This document shows, in pieces, positions 54,324 through 63,579 of a stretch of DNA of 64,000 nucleotides (position 1 is the stretch's first letter; every line of letters begins with the position of its first letter). The stretch covers positions 124,001 through 188,000 of the forward strand of contig NZ_JAABOP010000002.1 of assembly GCF_010671595.1 (NCBI RefSeq), in the 5' to 3' direction. This DNA is from Muriicola jejuensis (GTDB lineage: Bacteria; Bacteroidota; Bacteroidia; Flavobacteriales; Flavobacteriaceae). The notes below the pieces were generated by a model. The model was given only the letters and a program-made list of their open reading frames with translations. It made no database searches and had not been told where the DNA came from. The position numbers and the translations under genes are program-made.

Positions 54324-55397
54324 ATGAATTCATTTGTAAAATTTTTATCCCTGATCCTGGTAGCTTCCATGGTATTCACCTCCTGTAGGAAGGAAGAGTC
54401 GGTTCTGATAGAAGGACCACAAGACCAGGCGCTTAAAGCGAATTCAGTCGTTGCCAGCCTTATGCAAAGAACGGCTATGAATGACGGTTCTGATGACAAC
54501 ATCGTCGATCAGGCTAATTGTTTTTCCCTGGATTTTCCATTTACCGTTGTGGTCAATGGCATGGAAATCACAGTAAATTCGGAGGAAGATCTGGATACCG
54601 TAGAAGATATCCTGGATGAATTTGACGATGATGACGATACTATCGAGATCGAGTTTCCCATCACCATCATCCTGAACGACTTCAGTGAGGTCACGATCAA
54701 CTCCCTGGATGAGTTTGAGGCTTACGCCGATGATTGTTCAGGAGAAAATGAATACGATGATGACATCGAGTGTATCGACATCGAGTATCCCATCACCGTC
54801 TCCGTTTTCGACACCAACAACGAACTGATCGATACAATTACGATCAACAGCGACCGGGATCTGTACTTCTTCATAGAGGACCTCGATGAAGATAAGATCG
54901 TAAATGTGGAATTCCCCATCACCCTTGTTCTCTCGGACGGAACAGAGATCTCCGTTTCCAATCTCGACCAGCTGGAAGACGTCATAGACGATGCAAAAGA
55001 CGATTGCGATGAGGATGATGATTACGACTACAATGATGACGACTGCGATAATTGCACTACGGAAGGCCTGGTGGAGTTTATCACCGGATGCGATGGCTGG
55101 TATGTAAAGGACCTGGAAAGGAACGATACGGACCTCACGGACCAGTACGCAGGATACACCTTTACCTTTGATGCCGAAGGCAACGTGACTGCAGAAACCA
55201 GCACCGAAACCTTTACGGGAACCTGGTCAAGCAGCGGATCGGGTAACAATATCACTGTGAGCATCAACATTCCTGACCTAAGTGATTTCAACGCGGACTG
55301 GATGTTGCACGAACTCGAACAGGAGTCGGAAAGGCAGGTAGACCTGAGGATGCCCAACGATGACGAGCTGGAATTCAGAAGCAATTGTACCCCTTAA
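54324..55397 (+). CDS. Acidic four-repeat lipoprotein with lipocalin-like C-terminal domain, novel
   Basis: 357 residues. MNSFVKFLSLILVASMVFTSC is a lipoprotein signal (Cys21). The mature protein is extremely acidic. It contains four related units of 32-39 residues at about 66-101, 107-138, 150-188 and 193-225, each with a strand such as FPITIILNDFSEVTINS followed by a helix rich in Asp and Glu. A linker (about 226-245) is almost all Asp/Glu/Tyr with three cysteines. The last 108 residues form a lipocalin-like domain (GWYVKDLERNDTDLTDQYAG, FTGTWSS) shared with the next gene. I do not recognise the repeat. It faces the ECF/FecR/TonB-receptor operon across 118 bases and is a good candidate for a metal-binding or ligand-capture partner; this is inference. 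Confidence 0.75.
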   Translation: MNSFVKFLSLILVASMVFTSCRKEESVLIEGPQDQALKANSVVASLMQRTAMNDGSDDNIVDQANCFSLDFPFTVVVNGMEITVNSEEDLDTVEDILDEFDDDDDTIEIEFPITIILNDFSEVTINSLDEFEAYADDCSGENEYDDDIECIDIEYPITVSVFDTNNELIDTITINSDRDLYFFIEDLDEDKIVNVEFPITLVLSDGTEISVSNLDQLEDVIDDAKDDCDEDDDYDYNDDDCDNCTTEGLVEFITGCDGWYVKDLERNDTDLTDQYAGYTFTFDAEGNVTAETSTETFTGTWSSSGSGNNITVSINIPDLSDFNADWMLHELEQESERQVDLRMPNDDELEFRSNCTP

Positions 55398-55502
55398 CCT
55401 AATAATTTGCGGGGAGTTTCCTGGTCCATTTTTAGCCCCTTGGTTCCGGGATGCTCCCTTTCTTTACAACCACATCATTTAACTACGTAAAAAATCAAAG
55501 TC

Positions 55503-55979
55503 ATGAAAAAGATCCTATTATTATTCGTCCTCCCTGTTTTTTCATTTTTTCTCACCCAGTGCTCTTCTGACAATACGGATGATCCCATGCTCGACCCGGC
55601 CGTCTCCGCCCAGCTGGTCACAGACCTGGCCGTCTCCGGCACGTGGGTGATCCAGAGTTATATCGACTCCGGTACGGATGAGACCAGTGATTACAACGGG
55701 TACATTTTCACCTTCAACGCCGATGGCAGCCTGGTGGCCGACAACGGTAGCACCACGGTGACCGGTACCTGGTCCGTGACCACTGACGACAGTTCGGATG
55801 ATGACGATTACGACAGCATGGACGATATCGATTTCAATATCTTCTTTTCCGCCCCACCTGCTTTCGAAGAACTGACAGACGACTGGGATATCGCTTCCCG
55901 ATCTTCCAACAGAATTGAACTGATAGACATCAGTGGAGGGGACGGCAGTACAGACATCCTGGTATTCGAGAGGAACTGA
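55503..55979 (+). CDS. Small acidic lipoprotein paralogous to the C-terminal domain of the preceding protein
   Basis: 158 residues. MKKILLLFVLPVFSFFLTQC gives a lipoprotein signal with Cys20. The core (NGYIFTFNADGSLVADNGST, TVTGTWSVTT, TDDWDIASRSSNRIELID) lines up with the C-terminal domain of the 357-residue lipoprotein 105 bases upstream (AGYTFTFDAEGNVTAETSTE, FTGTWSS, ADWMLHEL...RQVDLR). A D-rich loop (DDSSDDDDYDSMDDID) interrupts the domain. No family can be named beyond lipocalin-like. Confidence 0.7.
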   Translation: MKKILLLFVLPVFSFFLTQCSSDNTDDPMLDPAVSAQLVTDLAVSGTWVIQSYIDSGTDETSDYNGYIFTFNADGSLVADNGSTTVTGTWSVTTDDSSDDDDYDSMDDIDFNIFFSAPPAFEELTDDWDIASRSSNRIELIDISGGDGSTDILVFERN

Positions 55980-56046
55980 TCGGCTTAAGGGGGGTTCGGG
56001 GTCCCCAACCCGTGCGCCCTTGCTATGGAAATGATTGTTCTCTGAA

Positions 56047-56083
56047 ACGAGCTGCCCTAAACGGGGCAGTTCTTTTTTTTGAA
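56047..56083 (+). terminator. Terminator after the acidic lipoprotein genes
   Basis: GAGCTGCCCT-AAAC-GGGGCAGTTC with two wobble pairs, followed by eight T residues, about 70 bases after the stop; shared with the convergent DUF192 gene. Confidence 0.7.
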
Positions 56084-56089
56084 GGTCCC

Positions 56090-56593
56090 CTATTCTCTTG
56101 TAAATCTGATTTGATCCCCAACCTGCAGTCCCCAGGTCTCACTCAAACCGGCATTGACTTCCAGGACATAAATGACCGGCTGGGTTGAGGGCAGGCTTTT
56201 TTCCTGCAGGGGCTGCGCATTCTTTACGATACTGGTGATGGTCGAGTCGCGGTCGATATAGATGATGTCCAGCGGGAAGCGGGTATTTTTCATGTAGAAA
56301 CTGTGGTACGCCTCTTCCGGGAACACGAACAGCATCCCCTGGTAGGTCTCCATCCCATCCCTGTACATGAGTCCGGTTTGCGTCTCGTATTCCCCTTCTG
56401 CGATCTCTATGTCGAGTTGGACGATCAGGGAATCCGATCCCCCTTTCAAAAGAGACAGGTCCCCTTCCTTGGTAAAGGTCACGGGGGCAGAGGTAACGAT
56501 CTTCTTAGGCTCTTCCCGGCATCCGCTCAGGATAAACAACCCGCAAAATGCAAGGAGTAAAAACCTGGGATATTTCTTTGGACCTGTCAACAT
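56090..56593 (-). CDS. DUF192 lipoprotein
   Basis: 167 residues. The signal ends in the lipobox LSGC (Cys24). The mature part is a DUF192 domain (about 55-165) with EVLEVNAG-like YVLEVNAGLSETWGLQVGD and GMLFVFPEEAYHSFYMKNT, in which a Tyr/His/Ser-rich pocket is conserved. Family function is not established. The ATG is 1 base after the lgt stop, so the two are coupled: the product is itself a substrate of Lgt. Confidence 0.8.
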   Translation of the reverse strand: MLTGPKKYPRFLLLAFCGLFILSGCREEPKKIVTSAPVTFTKEGDLSLLKGGSDSLIVQLDIEIAEGEYETQTGLMYRDGMETYQGMLFVFPEEAYHSFYMKNTRFPLDIIYIDRDSTITSIVKNAQPLQEKSLPSTQPVIYVLEVNAGLSETWGLQVGDQIRFTRE

Positions 56594-57550
56594 CTATGCC
56601 TTGGTAGATTTGAACATAAAGTAAAATCCGACCAGGATAAAAGGCAGACTGAGCCATTGGCCCGTAGACAGCAGACCCAGGGATTCCTCAAATCCACCCT
56701 GGCTCTTTTTTACGTATTCCACGAAGAATCGGATGGTCCACAACAACACCAGGAACAGACCGAAGAGGTATCCGGGCCGGTCTTTCTTGTCCGTTTTCCA
56801 GTAGAGGAAATACAGGATAAGGAAGACGAAGATATAAGTGATCCCCTCGTACAACTGCGCAGGATGCCTGTAAGGAATGGCTTCCAGGGCATCCGCGAAC
56901 TGGAGGTTGTTCACCAGTGCCTCGTATGCTGCATTGGGTGTATTTTCCTGTGTGATCCTCATGGCCGCCGAGGCCGGCATATCGTCGCTGTCTCTGACGA
57001 ATTTGGTCGCAAAGAGGAAGGATTTATCCACGATCTTTCCGTTGATCTCCGAATTGAAAAAGTTTCCGAGTCGGACGCAAAAGGCCCCTATGGCTACAGG
57101 GATGACCACGCGATCCAGGATCCACAGCATCTTAAAGCCTTTGTGCTTACGCGTATAGAGGTACATACCTATGATGATGCCTATGGCCGCCCCGTGGCTC
57201 GCCAGGCCGGTAAAACCCGTGAACTCATATCCGTTGATGAGACCGAACAGACTGCTGCCTGCCCTTTCCCGTATGGGAAGGAGGATCTCCAGGAGGTGTT
57301 CCGAATAATACGGCCAGTCGTAAAAGATCACATGCCCGAGTCGGGCTCCCAGCATGGTGGCGATCACCGTATAGATAAACAGGGAATCCAGTTCCTGCAC
57401 CGTTTTCTTTTCCTTGAGGAAGATGCGTTTCATGATGAACCACCCCAAAGCGAAGGCGATGATCCACAACAGGTTGTAATATTTGATCTGCAGGAAACCG
57501 ATCTTAAAAAGGGTATCGGCCGGATTCCAGATAAAACCTAAAAAATACAT
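56594..57550 (-). CDS. lgt: Prolipoprotein diacylglyceryl transferase
   Basis: 318 residues, seven predicted membrane helices. The Lgt signature is CVRLGNFFNSEINGK (about 192-206), and earlier HAMLGARLGHVIFYD-like MLGARLGHVIFYDWPYYS and GLASHGAAIGI carry further conserved residues. It attaches diacylglycerol to the cysteine of lipoprotein precursors, the first step of lipoprotein maturation, on the periplasmic face of the inner membrane. The protein is longer than the 260-290 residues of E. coli-type Lgt, with extra sequence near residues 205-240 (DKSFLFATKFVRDSDDMP). It is transcribed with the DUF192 gene. Confidence 0.93.
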   Translation of the reverse strand: MYFLGFIWNPADTLFKIGFLQIKYYNLLWIIAFALGWFIMKRIFLKEKKTVQELDSLFIYTVIATMLGARLGHVIFYDWPYYSEHLLEILLPIRERAGSSLFGLINGYEFTGFTGLASHGAAIGIIIGMYLYTRKHKGFKMLWILDRVVIPVAIGAFCVRLGNFFNSEINGKIVDKSFLFATKFVRDSDDMPASAAMRITQENTPNAAYEALVNNLQFADALEAIPYRHPAQLYEGITYIFVFLILYFLYWKTDKKDRPGYLFGLFLVLLWTIRFFVEYVKKSQGGFEESLGLLSTGQWLSLPFILVGFYFMFKSTKA

Positions 57551-57649
57551 GGGGTCTATTTTAGGGGTCTAAGATAATCAAATACCCAGAGAGGAAAAGG
57601 ATTTGGATGGCTTCTCTGCAAATTCCTGTTCCTCAATCCTGCATGGCCG

Positions 57650-57871
57650 TCAGGGTACAGGGTCATAGCCGCTGCCTCCCCAGGGATGACAGCTGAAGAT
57701 GCGTTTTAAGGAGAGCCAGCCACCTTTGAACAGGCCGTGTTTCCGCAGGGCTTCCAGGGTGTATTGGGAACAGGTAGGCGTATATCTGCAGGAAGCCGGG
57801 AGATAAGGAGAGATCAGGAGCTGGTAACCCCTGACCAGAAATACAAAAGGGGCAATGAGGACCTTTTTCAT
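57650..57871 (-). CDS. yidD: Membrane protein insertion efficiency factor YidD
   Basis: 73 residues. It has the YidD pattern: an amphipathic N-terminus ([24 protein letters not shown]) and three cysteines in [11 protein letters not shown] and FSCHPWGG. It assists YidC in membrane protein insertion. It overlaps the start of the stop of cysS by 4 bases, so the genes are co-transcribed. Confidence 0.9.
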   Translation of the reverse strand: MKKVLIAPFVFLVRGYQLLISPYLPASCRYTPTCSQYTLEALRKHGLFKGGWLSLKRIFSCHPWGGSGYDPVP

Positions 57872-59352
57872 GAGATGCTGAAGGTAGTGCCTTCCTTCCC
57901 ATCCATAAGCTGTATTCCCAGAGCAGAGAGTTCATCCCTGATCTTGTCCGAGGTTGCAAAATCCTTGCTTGCCCTGGCTTCGTTCCGCATCTGAATCAGG
58001 AGGGAGACCGCTCCGCTGAGTTTTTCGGATATCGCACTGTCCAGGGTTTGGGATTCCAGTCCGAGCACGTCAAATACGAAATCCTTCATAGTCTTCTTCA
58101 GGATGCTGAGGTCTTCCGCCGTAAGGCTAGCTTTGCCTTCCCTGACCTGGTTGATATACCTGACGCCCTCAAAGAGGACCGCAATTAGCACAGGTGAGTT
58201 GAAATCGTCGTTCATAGCATCATAGCAACGCTGTCTCCAGGATGAAATATCCATGGCGGAAGTCTTCCCGCTTTCCAGGCTGTCTATGATCCCGAGTGCG
58301 TCCATAAGACGCTGATATCCCTTTTCAGAAGCCATTAGGGCCTCATCGCTGAGATCGAGGATACTCGTATAATGGGCCTGCATCATGAAAAAGCGTACCA
58401 CTGCGGGGGAATAGGCCTTGCTCAACAGGTCATTCTCCCCTGAAAAGATCTCATTGGGAAGGATGTTGTTGCCGGTAGACTTGGCCATTTTCTTCCCATT
58501 CATGGTAAGCATGTTGGCATGGAGCCAGTATTTAACCGGGGTCTTTCCCGTAGATGCTTCGGACTGGGCGATCTCACATTCGTGATGAGGGAATTTGAGG
58601 TCCATTCCACCCCCGTGGATATCAAAGGTCTCCCCCAGGTATTTGGTGCTCATGGCCGTACATTCCAGATGCCAGCCCGGAAATCCGTCCCCCCAGGGGG
58701 ATGGCCACCTCATGATATGCTGGGGTTCTGCTTTCTTCCATAGTGCAAAATCCTGTGGATTCCGCTTCTCGTCCTGGGCGGTGAGTTCCCGTGTATTGCT
58801 GATCATGTCCTCCAGTCTGCGCCCGCTGAGTTTCCCGTATTCATGGGACTGGTTGAATTTGACCACGTCGAAGTAGACCGACCCGTTGATCTCATAGGCA
58901 TAGCCCTTTTCCAGGATCTCCTTGATGATCTCGATCTGCTCTATGATATGCCCTGTGGCGGTTGGCTCTATACTCGGGGGTAACAGGTTGAACTTTTGAA
59001 GGATGTTGTGAAAATCTACCGTATACCGCTGCACCACCTCCATGGGTTCGATCTGCTCCAGCCGGGCCTTCTTGGCGATCTTGTCTTCCCCCTCTCCGAT
59101 TTCGTCGTCCTCGAGATGTCCTGCATCTGTGATATTGCGCACATACCTCACCTTGTATTCCAGGTGTTTCAGATAGCGGAAGATCATGTCGAAGGACATG
59201 AAGGTCCGGCAGTTGCCCAGGTGCACGTTGCTGTATACCGTAGGGCCACAGACGTACATGCCTACATGGCCTTCGTTCAGGGGTGTGAAAACCTCTTTTT
59301 TGCCGGTAAGGGAGTTATAGAGTTTGAGTTGCTGATCTCGATAAAGCGCCAT
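57868..59352 (-). CDS. cysS: Cysteine--tRNA ligase
   Basis: 494 residues, class I synthetase. The HIGH motif appears as HLGN in [14 protein letters not shown], and KMSKS as KMAKS in [10 protein letters not shown]. Zinc-binding CGPTVY and LECTAMS with [15 protein letters not shown] are conserved. It charges tRNA-Cys. It overlaps yidD by 4 bases and lies 15 bases from folE, so the three form one minus-strand unit. Confidence 0.95.
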   Translation of the reverse strand: MALYRDQQLKLYNSLTGKKEVFTPLNEGHVGMYVCGPTVYSNVHLGNCRTFMSFDMIFRYLKHLEYKVRYVRNITDAGHLEDDEIGEGEDKIAKKARLEQIEPMEVVQRYTVDFHNILQKFNLLPPSIEPTATGHIIEQIEIIKEILEKGYAYEINGSVYFDVVKFNQSHEYGKLSGRRLEDMISNTRELTAQDEKRNPQDFALWKKAEPQHIMRWPSPWGDGFPGWHLECTAMSTKYLGETFDIHGGGMDLKFPHHECEIAQSEASTGKTPVKYWLHANMLTMNGKKMAKSTGNNILPNEIFSGENDLLSKAYSPAVVRFFMMQAHYTSILDLSDEALMASEKGYQRLMDALGIIDSLESGKTSAMDISSWRQRCYDAMNDDFNSPVLIAVLFEGVRYINQVREGKASLTAEDLSILKKTMKDFVFDVLGLESQTLDSAISEKLSGAVSLLIQMRNEARASKDFATSDKIRDELSALGIQLMDGKEGTTFSIS

Positions 59353-59367
59353 AAGGTTCCTCGAGGG

Positions 59368-60048
59368 TTAAAAGGTCGTATCCAGGTTTATGTATTCCAA
59401 AAATTCCCTTCGGACAGCCTCTTCCTTGAATCGGCCCCCGTATTCTGCCGTCACTGTACTGCTGTCCACGTCCCGTATTCCTCTGGAATTTACACAGAGG
59501 TGCTTGGCATCGATCACACAGGCGACATCCTCTGTGCCCAGGACCTTCTGGAGTTCCCGGACGATCTGTATATTCAGGCGTTCCTGCACCTGTGGTCTTT
59601 TTGCAAAATAGTCTACGATGCGGTTCATCTTGGACAGGCCTACGACGGTTCCTGCAGAGATGTAAGCGATATGGGCTTTCCCAACAATGGGAAGCATGTG
59701 GTGTTCACAGGTGGAGTAGACCGTGATGTTCTTTTCCACCAACATTTCACCGTATTTGTATTTGTTCTTGAAGGTGGATGATTTGGGTTTCCGGTTAGGG
59801 TGAAGACCGCTGAAGATCTCTTCAACATACATTTTGGCCACCCTTCGTGGGGTACCCTTCAGGCTGTCGTCATCCAGGTCCAACCCCAGGGTCAGCATGA
59901 CATCCCGAACGCTCTCCTCTATGCGCTCTATTTTCTCCTGGTCTGAAAGGACGAAGGCATCTGCCCTCATGGGGGTTTCCTCGGCAGCGGAAAAATGGTC
60001 CTCTCCGACGCCCTCAAAATGGTCTTCCAGCGAACTTTTGATCTTCAT
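59368..60048 (-). CDS. folE: GTP cyclohydrolase I
   Basis: 226 residues with an N-terminal extension of about 40 residues relative to the enzyme core. Zinc ligands are in STCEHHMLPI (Cys and two His) and CVNSRG (Cys); QVQERLNIQIV and TVTAEYGGRFKE follow. It converts GTP to dihydroneopterin triphosphate, the first step of folate synthesis. First gene of the folE-cysS-yidD run, with an exact -7 box 23 bases upstream. Confidence 0.93.
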   Translation of the reverse strand: MKIKSSLEDHFEGVGEDHFSAAEETPMRADAFVLSDQEKIERIEESVRDVMLTLGLDLDDDSLKGTPRRVAKMYVEEIFSGLHPNRKPKSSTFKNKYKYGEMLVEKNITVYSTCEHHMLPIVGKAHIAYISAGTVVGLSKMNRIVDYFAKRPQVQERLNIQIVRELQKVLGTEDVACVIDAKHLCVNSRGIRDVDSSTVTAEYGGRFKEEAVRREFLEYINLDTTF

Positions 60049-60071
60049 GAAATCTGGTCTTTAACAAAGGG

Positions 60072-60079
60072 CAAAGATA
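60072..60079 (-). promoter_or_regulatory. Bacteroidota -7 box (TATCTTTG) for folE-cysS-yidD
   Basis: An exact TAnnTTTG match on the minus strand, 23 bases before the folE ATG. Confidence 0.55.
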
Positions 60080-60188
60080 TACATAAAATGGCACTTTACG
60101 CGGCTTAAAGGCCTGTACACAACATAAATTAGTGTTAAGGCGACCCGTCAGTTATTTTTAGGTTTTACATGTAAAGTCGGGCCTGTCT

Positions 60189-61994
60189 ATGAGAATTCCA
60201 TTAGGTTTTCTTATTCTCTTCTTCATTTTTGCCCTGAATGTACTGAACGCTCAGGTGGCAGAGGACTGTCTCAATGCCATTCCCATTTGCAGCAACACCC
60301 CGGTAAACGGAGGTACGCAGGGGTATGGTTTGGACGATTTTGACAATGCCCCCAACAGCGGCTGTCTGGAACCCACCATGACGGGCTATATCGAATCTAA
60401 TTCGGCCTGGTACCGCTTCAGGACGGGAGCGACAGGGCAGCTGGGTTTCAATATCGGTTTTGACACTTCTGAAGACTGGGATTTTGCCCTTTACAAAGCT
60501 TCTGACTGCAATTCCCTGGGCGATCCCATCCGCTGTAATTTCTTTGATAATAGCGACGAAGATGCCTATATGGGAGTGGGTGAGGATCCGACCGGCAACA
60601 CAGATAACGTGCAGTACGAGGACTGGCTGCAGGTAGAACCGGGAGAGGATTACTACCTGCTGATCAACAATTTCAGCAACAACAATTCCGGTTTCTCCAT
60701 TCAATTCTCCGGTCAGATCTTCGAGACCAATCCCAACGATGCCCTGGATTGCTCCATCATAGACAACCTGCTAGGGGCACCCATTGCGGCTTGTGACAAC
60801 GAAACCATCATCCTGGATGCTACCACCACCAATGCCCTCGGATATACCTGGTATGCCGATACAGGTGCTGGCTATCAGGTTATTGCCGGGGAGACCGCGC
60901 CAACGCTTACGGTAAATACCTCGGCCATGTACCGGGTACAGGTAAGCATGCCCGCACCTCCAAATATTATCAGCGAGGTGCAGGTAGCCTTTTCCATTGC
61001 ACCCTTTAGCGATCCCCTGACGGATGAGACTCTTTGCATGGAGAATGGAACATTCGACCTGAAACAAAAGGATCCAGAAGCCCTTGGGCCTCAGGATCCG
61101 GCCACCCATGTGGTCAGCTATCACTCCAGCCAGGCAGACGCCGATGCCGGCCTCAACTCCTTGCCGAGGAACTATACCCTAACGGCAGGTACAGAAACCA
61201 TTTACGTGCGGGTGTCGAGCCTGGAAAACCCCAGGTGCTATGACGCTTCCGAGCAGTTTACGCTGGAAGGGGTTGCCACGCCTGACCTGACATTCGAAGA
61301 CCAGGTCTTTATCTGTCAGGATACGACCGGTGAACTCATCGGAGAACCCTTCCCCAATGCTCAGTACTCCTATCTCTGGGACAGTGGTGAGACCACGCCT
61401 ATGATCAGCGTGACCCAACCGGGGGAATATACCCTTACGGTGACCAATACTGCGGGCACACTGGCCTGTGCTGCCAACAGGACGGTAACAGTATCGGTCT
61501 CCGAACCCCCTGTGATCTCCCAGGTGCTTATCGATGACCTGCAGACCGCCAATACGGTGGAGATCGTCAATGAGGTGCCAGGGAATTTCGAGTACCGGCT
61601 CGATGAAGGTCCCTACCAGGCCTCACCTGTTTTACGGGAGGTCAGCCCCGGGATGCACACGGTCACGATCAACGACCTCAATGGGTGTGGTACCGTTACT
61701 GAGAATATTATCGTAGTTGGTTTTTCCACCTTTTTCACGCCGAATGGGGACGGGGCCAATGATTACTGGCAGATTGTCGGGATAGAGACCCTGAGGGAGC
61801 CCGTCGTACAGATCTTTGACCGGTATGGAAAGTTACTTTTCGTAATGGAAGAAGACTATTTGGGATGGGATGGTACTTACAACGGGATTCCCGTGCCTTC
61901 ATCCGATTATTGGTTCAAGGTCTCTTTCCTGGATGAGAATGAGCAGCGTGTGGAGGCCAGGTACATCAATAACCACTTCTCCCTCAGACGCTGA
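60189..61994 (+). CDS. Secreted protein with T9SS type B sorting domain (paralog 1)
   Basis: 601 residues. A signal peptide (1-21, ending LNAQ) precedes a domain of about 160 residues that starts DCLNAIPICSNTPVNGG and includes SAWYRFRTG, DWDFALYKASDC, YEDWLQVEPGEDYYLLINNF, similar to secreted jelly-roll domains. About 220-490 are several Ig-like segments. The C-terminal 90 residues are the type B T9SS sorting domain: FTPNGDGANDYWQIVGIE, VQIFDRYGKLLF, GWDGTYNGIPVPSSDYWFKV. Type B cargo is exported by the type IX secretion system. The next gene encodes a paralog. Confidence 0.9.
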   Translation: MRIPLGFLILFFIFALNVLNAQVAEDCLNAIPICSNTPVNGGTQGYGLDDFDNAPNSGCLEPTMTGYIESNSAWYRFRTGATGQLGFNIGFDTSEDWDFALYKASDCNSLGDPIRCNFFDNSDEDAYMGVGEDPTGNTDNVQYEDWLQVEPGEDYYLLINNFSNNNSGFSIQFSGQIFETNPNDALDCSIIDNLLGAPIAACDNETIILDATTTNALGYTWYADTGAGYQVIAGETAPTLTVNTSAMYRVQVSMPAPPNIISEVQVAFSIAPFSDPLTDETLCMENGTFDLKQKDPEALGPQDPATHVVSYHSSQADADAGLNSLPRNYTLTAGTETIYVRVSSLENPRCYDASEQFTLEGVATPDLTFEDQVFICQDTTGELIGEPFPNAQYSYLWDSGETTPMISVTQPGEYTLTVTNTAGTLACAANRTVTVSVSEPPVISQVLIDDLQTANTVEIVNEVPGNFEYRLDEGPYQASPVLREVSPGMHTVTINDLNGCGTVTENIIVVGFSTFFTPNGDGANDYWQIVGIETLREPVVQIFDRYGKLLFVMEEDYLGWDGTYNGIPVPSSDYWFKVSFLDENEQRVEARYINNHFSLRR

Positions 61995-62121
61995 TCACTA
62001 AAGCTTTCACAAAGAATCCGTTCATCGATTAACGGTCAAAAAAGTGGGTTGAAATTATACTAAATCCTTCTCCCTCTAGTTATACATACTGTTTAAACCT
62101 GGTTACTTAGCCCCGAAACCT

Positions 62122-63534
62122 ATGCGAAAGTTCATTTGCGGTATAGCCTTTGTCAGCTTTTGGTCTGCAGGTCTGTTCGCCCAGAATTCCCCGGATTGTC
62201 GAAGTGCCATCCCGGTTTGCGCGGATGCCCCGATCACATCTTTTGCCGACGGGGGCGGGGATATCGATGATTTCGATCCGGATGTGATCCGACAGAGCGG
62301 TTGCCTCGAGAAGGGTAGTGTGAGTTCGGCCAATATTGAAAACAATACCTCCTGGTACGTATTCAGGGCCGGGACAAGGGGTCAGATCGGTTTTGATATA
62401 GAGGCATTGCCGGGTACCAGCGGCACGGTGACCGCGGAGTGGGATTTTGCCCTCTATGGACCCGATGTGGATTGTGCGAGTATCAGCAATGGTACCGCCC
62501 AGCCCATACGATGCAACTACGAAGTGAATGACACGAATTTCACAGGAATAGGAGTGAACCCGGAGAACGGGCAGGTGGGGGCACCCAACCTGACGGGCAG
62601 CCAGAATACCTATGACGAGTGGCTCATCGTGGAAGAGGGGGAGATCTACTACCTGCTGATCAATAATTTCAACACCAACTTCGACGGGGACCCCGAACCA
62701 TTTTCCCTGACTTTTACCGGGTATTCGGTGGATCAGGACCAGAACACGGCCCTCGACTGTACCCTGAGGGATGAATTCCTGGGTCTGGACATCGTGGCTT
62801 GTGAAGGCGACCCGGACATCACGCTCTCTGCCCTGAATTCACCGGCGGGACCCGATATTGCCAACGTGACCTGGAGCGTGGATTACGAGGATGACGGGGT
62901 GATAGACCAGGTACTTGCCTCCGGGCCCACAGAGACCCAGCTCACCGTGACCAGCCCCAATTCAGGGAGGTATTTCGTGGAGATCGTCACCAACCTGGCG
63001 ACTACCATCACGGATGACATCCTGATCACTTTTTACGGTATCCCGGTATTGCAGGAGGTGATCATTCTGGACGACCTTTCTGACAGCAACAATATTGAGA
63101 TCGTGGTAGACGGAGACGGGAACTACGAATACGCCATCAACGGAGGTGAATTCCAGGACTCCGCCATATTTTACGACGTCCCCCCGGGAGAGAACACCGT
63201 GATCATCAACGATAAGAACGGCTGCGGTTTTACGGACCCCATTCCCTTCCTGGTGGTGGGATACCCGAAATTCTTTACGCCTAACGGGGACGGCATCCAC
63301 GATGCCTGGAACATCCTGGGGATAGAGACTCTTACCGATCCTGTGGTCTTTATCTTTGACCGATACGGAAAATTGCTCAAACAGCTAGACGAGACCACCA
63401 TCGGGTGGGACGGTACCTTTAACGGGAGGCCCATGCCCTCATCGGATTACTGGTTCAGGCTGGATTACTCCAGGGATGAACAGGGGATCATCGTCGCCAA
63501 TTCGGTGCGGACCCATTTCTCCCTCGTGCGATAA
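62122..63534 (+). CDS. Secreted protein with T9SS type B sorting domain (paralog 2)
   Basis: 470 residues. A signal peptide (1-19, ending LFAQ) is followed by the same N-terminal domain as in the upstream gene (DCRSAIPVCADAPITSF, SWYVFRAGTRGQIGFD, EWDFALYGPDVDC, YDEWLIVEEGEIYYLLINNF) with different sequence between. It lacks most of the Ig-like middle, hence its shorter length. The C-terminus is a type B sorting domain (FTPNGDGIHDAWNILGIE, GWDGTFNGRPMPSSDYWFRL). The gene starts 127 bases after the paralog, so the pair looks like a tandem duplication. Confidence 0.9.
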   Translation: MRKFICGIAFVSFWSAGLFAQNSPDCRSAIPVCADAPITSFADGGGDIDDFDPDVIRQSGCLEKGSVSSANIENNTSWYVFRAGTRGQIGFDIEALPGTSGTVTAEWDFALYGPDVDCASISNGTAQPIRCNYEVNDTNFTGIGVNPENGQVGAPNLTGSQNTYDEWLIVEEGEIYYLLINNFNTNFDGDPEPFSLTFTGYSVDQDQNTALDCTLRDEFLGLDIVACEGDPDITLSALNSPAGPDIANVTWSVDYEDDGVIDQVLASGPTETQLTVTSPNSGRYFVEIVTNLATTITDDILITFYGIPVLQEVIILDDLSDSNNIEIVVDGDGNYEYAINGGEFQDSAIFYDVPPGENTVIINDKNGCGFTDPIPFLVVGYPKFFTPNGDGIHDAWNILGIETLTDPVVFIFDRYGKLLKQLDETTIGWDGTFNGRPMPSSDYWFRLDYSRDEQGIIVANSVRTHFSLVR

Positions 63535-63565
63535 AAAAAGCCGGCGAGTGCCGGCTTCTTCTTTA
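63534..63565. terminator. Bidirectional terminator after the T9SS paralog pair
   Basis: AAGCCGGC-GAGT-GCCGGCTT: a strong stem with A-run and T-rich right side, shared by the convergent porin-like gene. Confidence 0.8.
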
Positions 63566-63579
63566 TATGGTAGCTCTCC

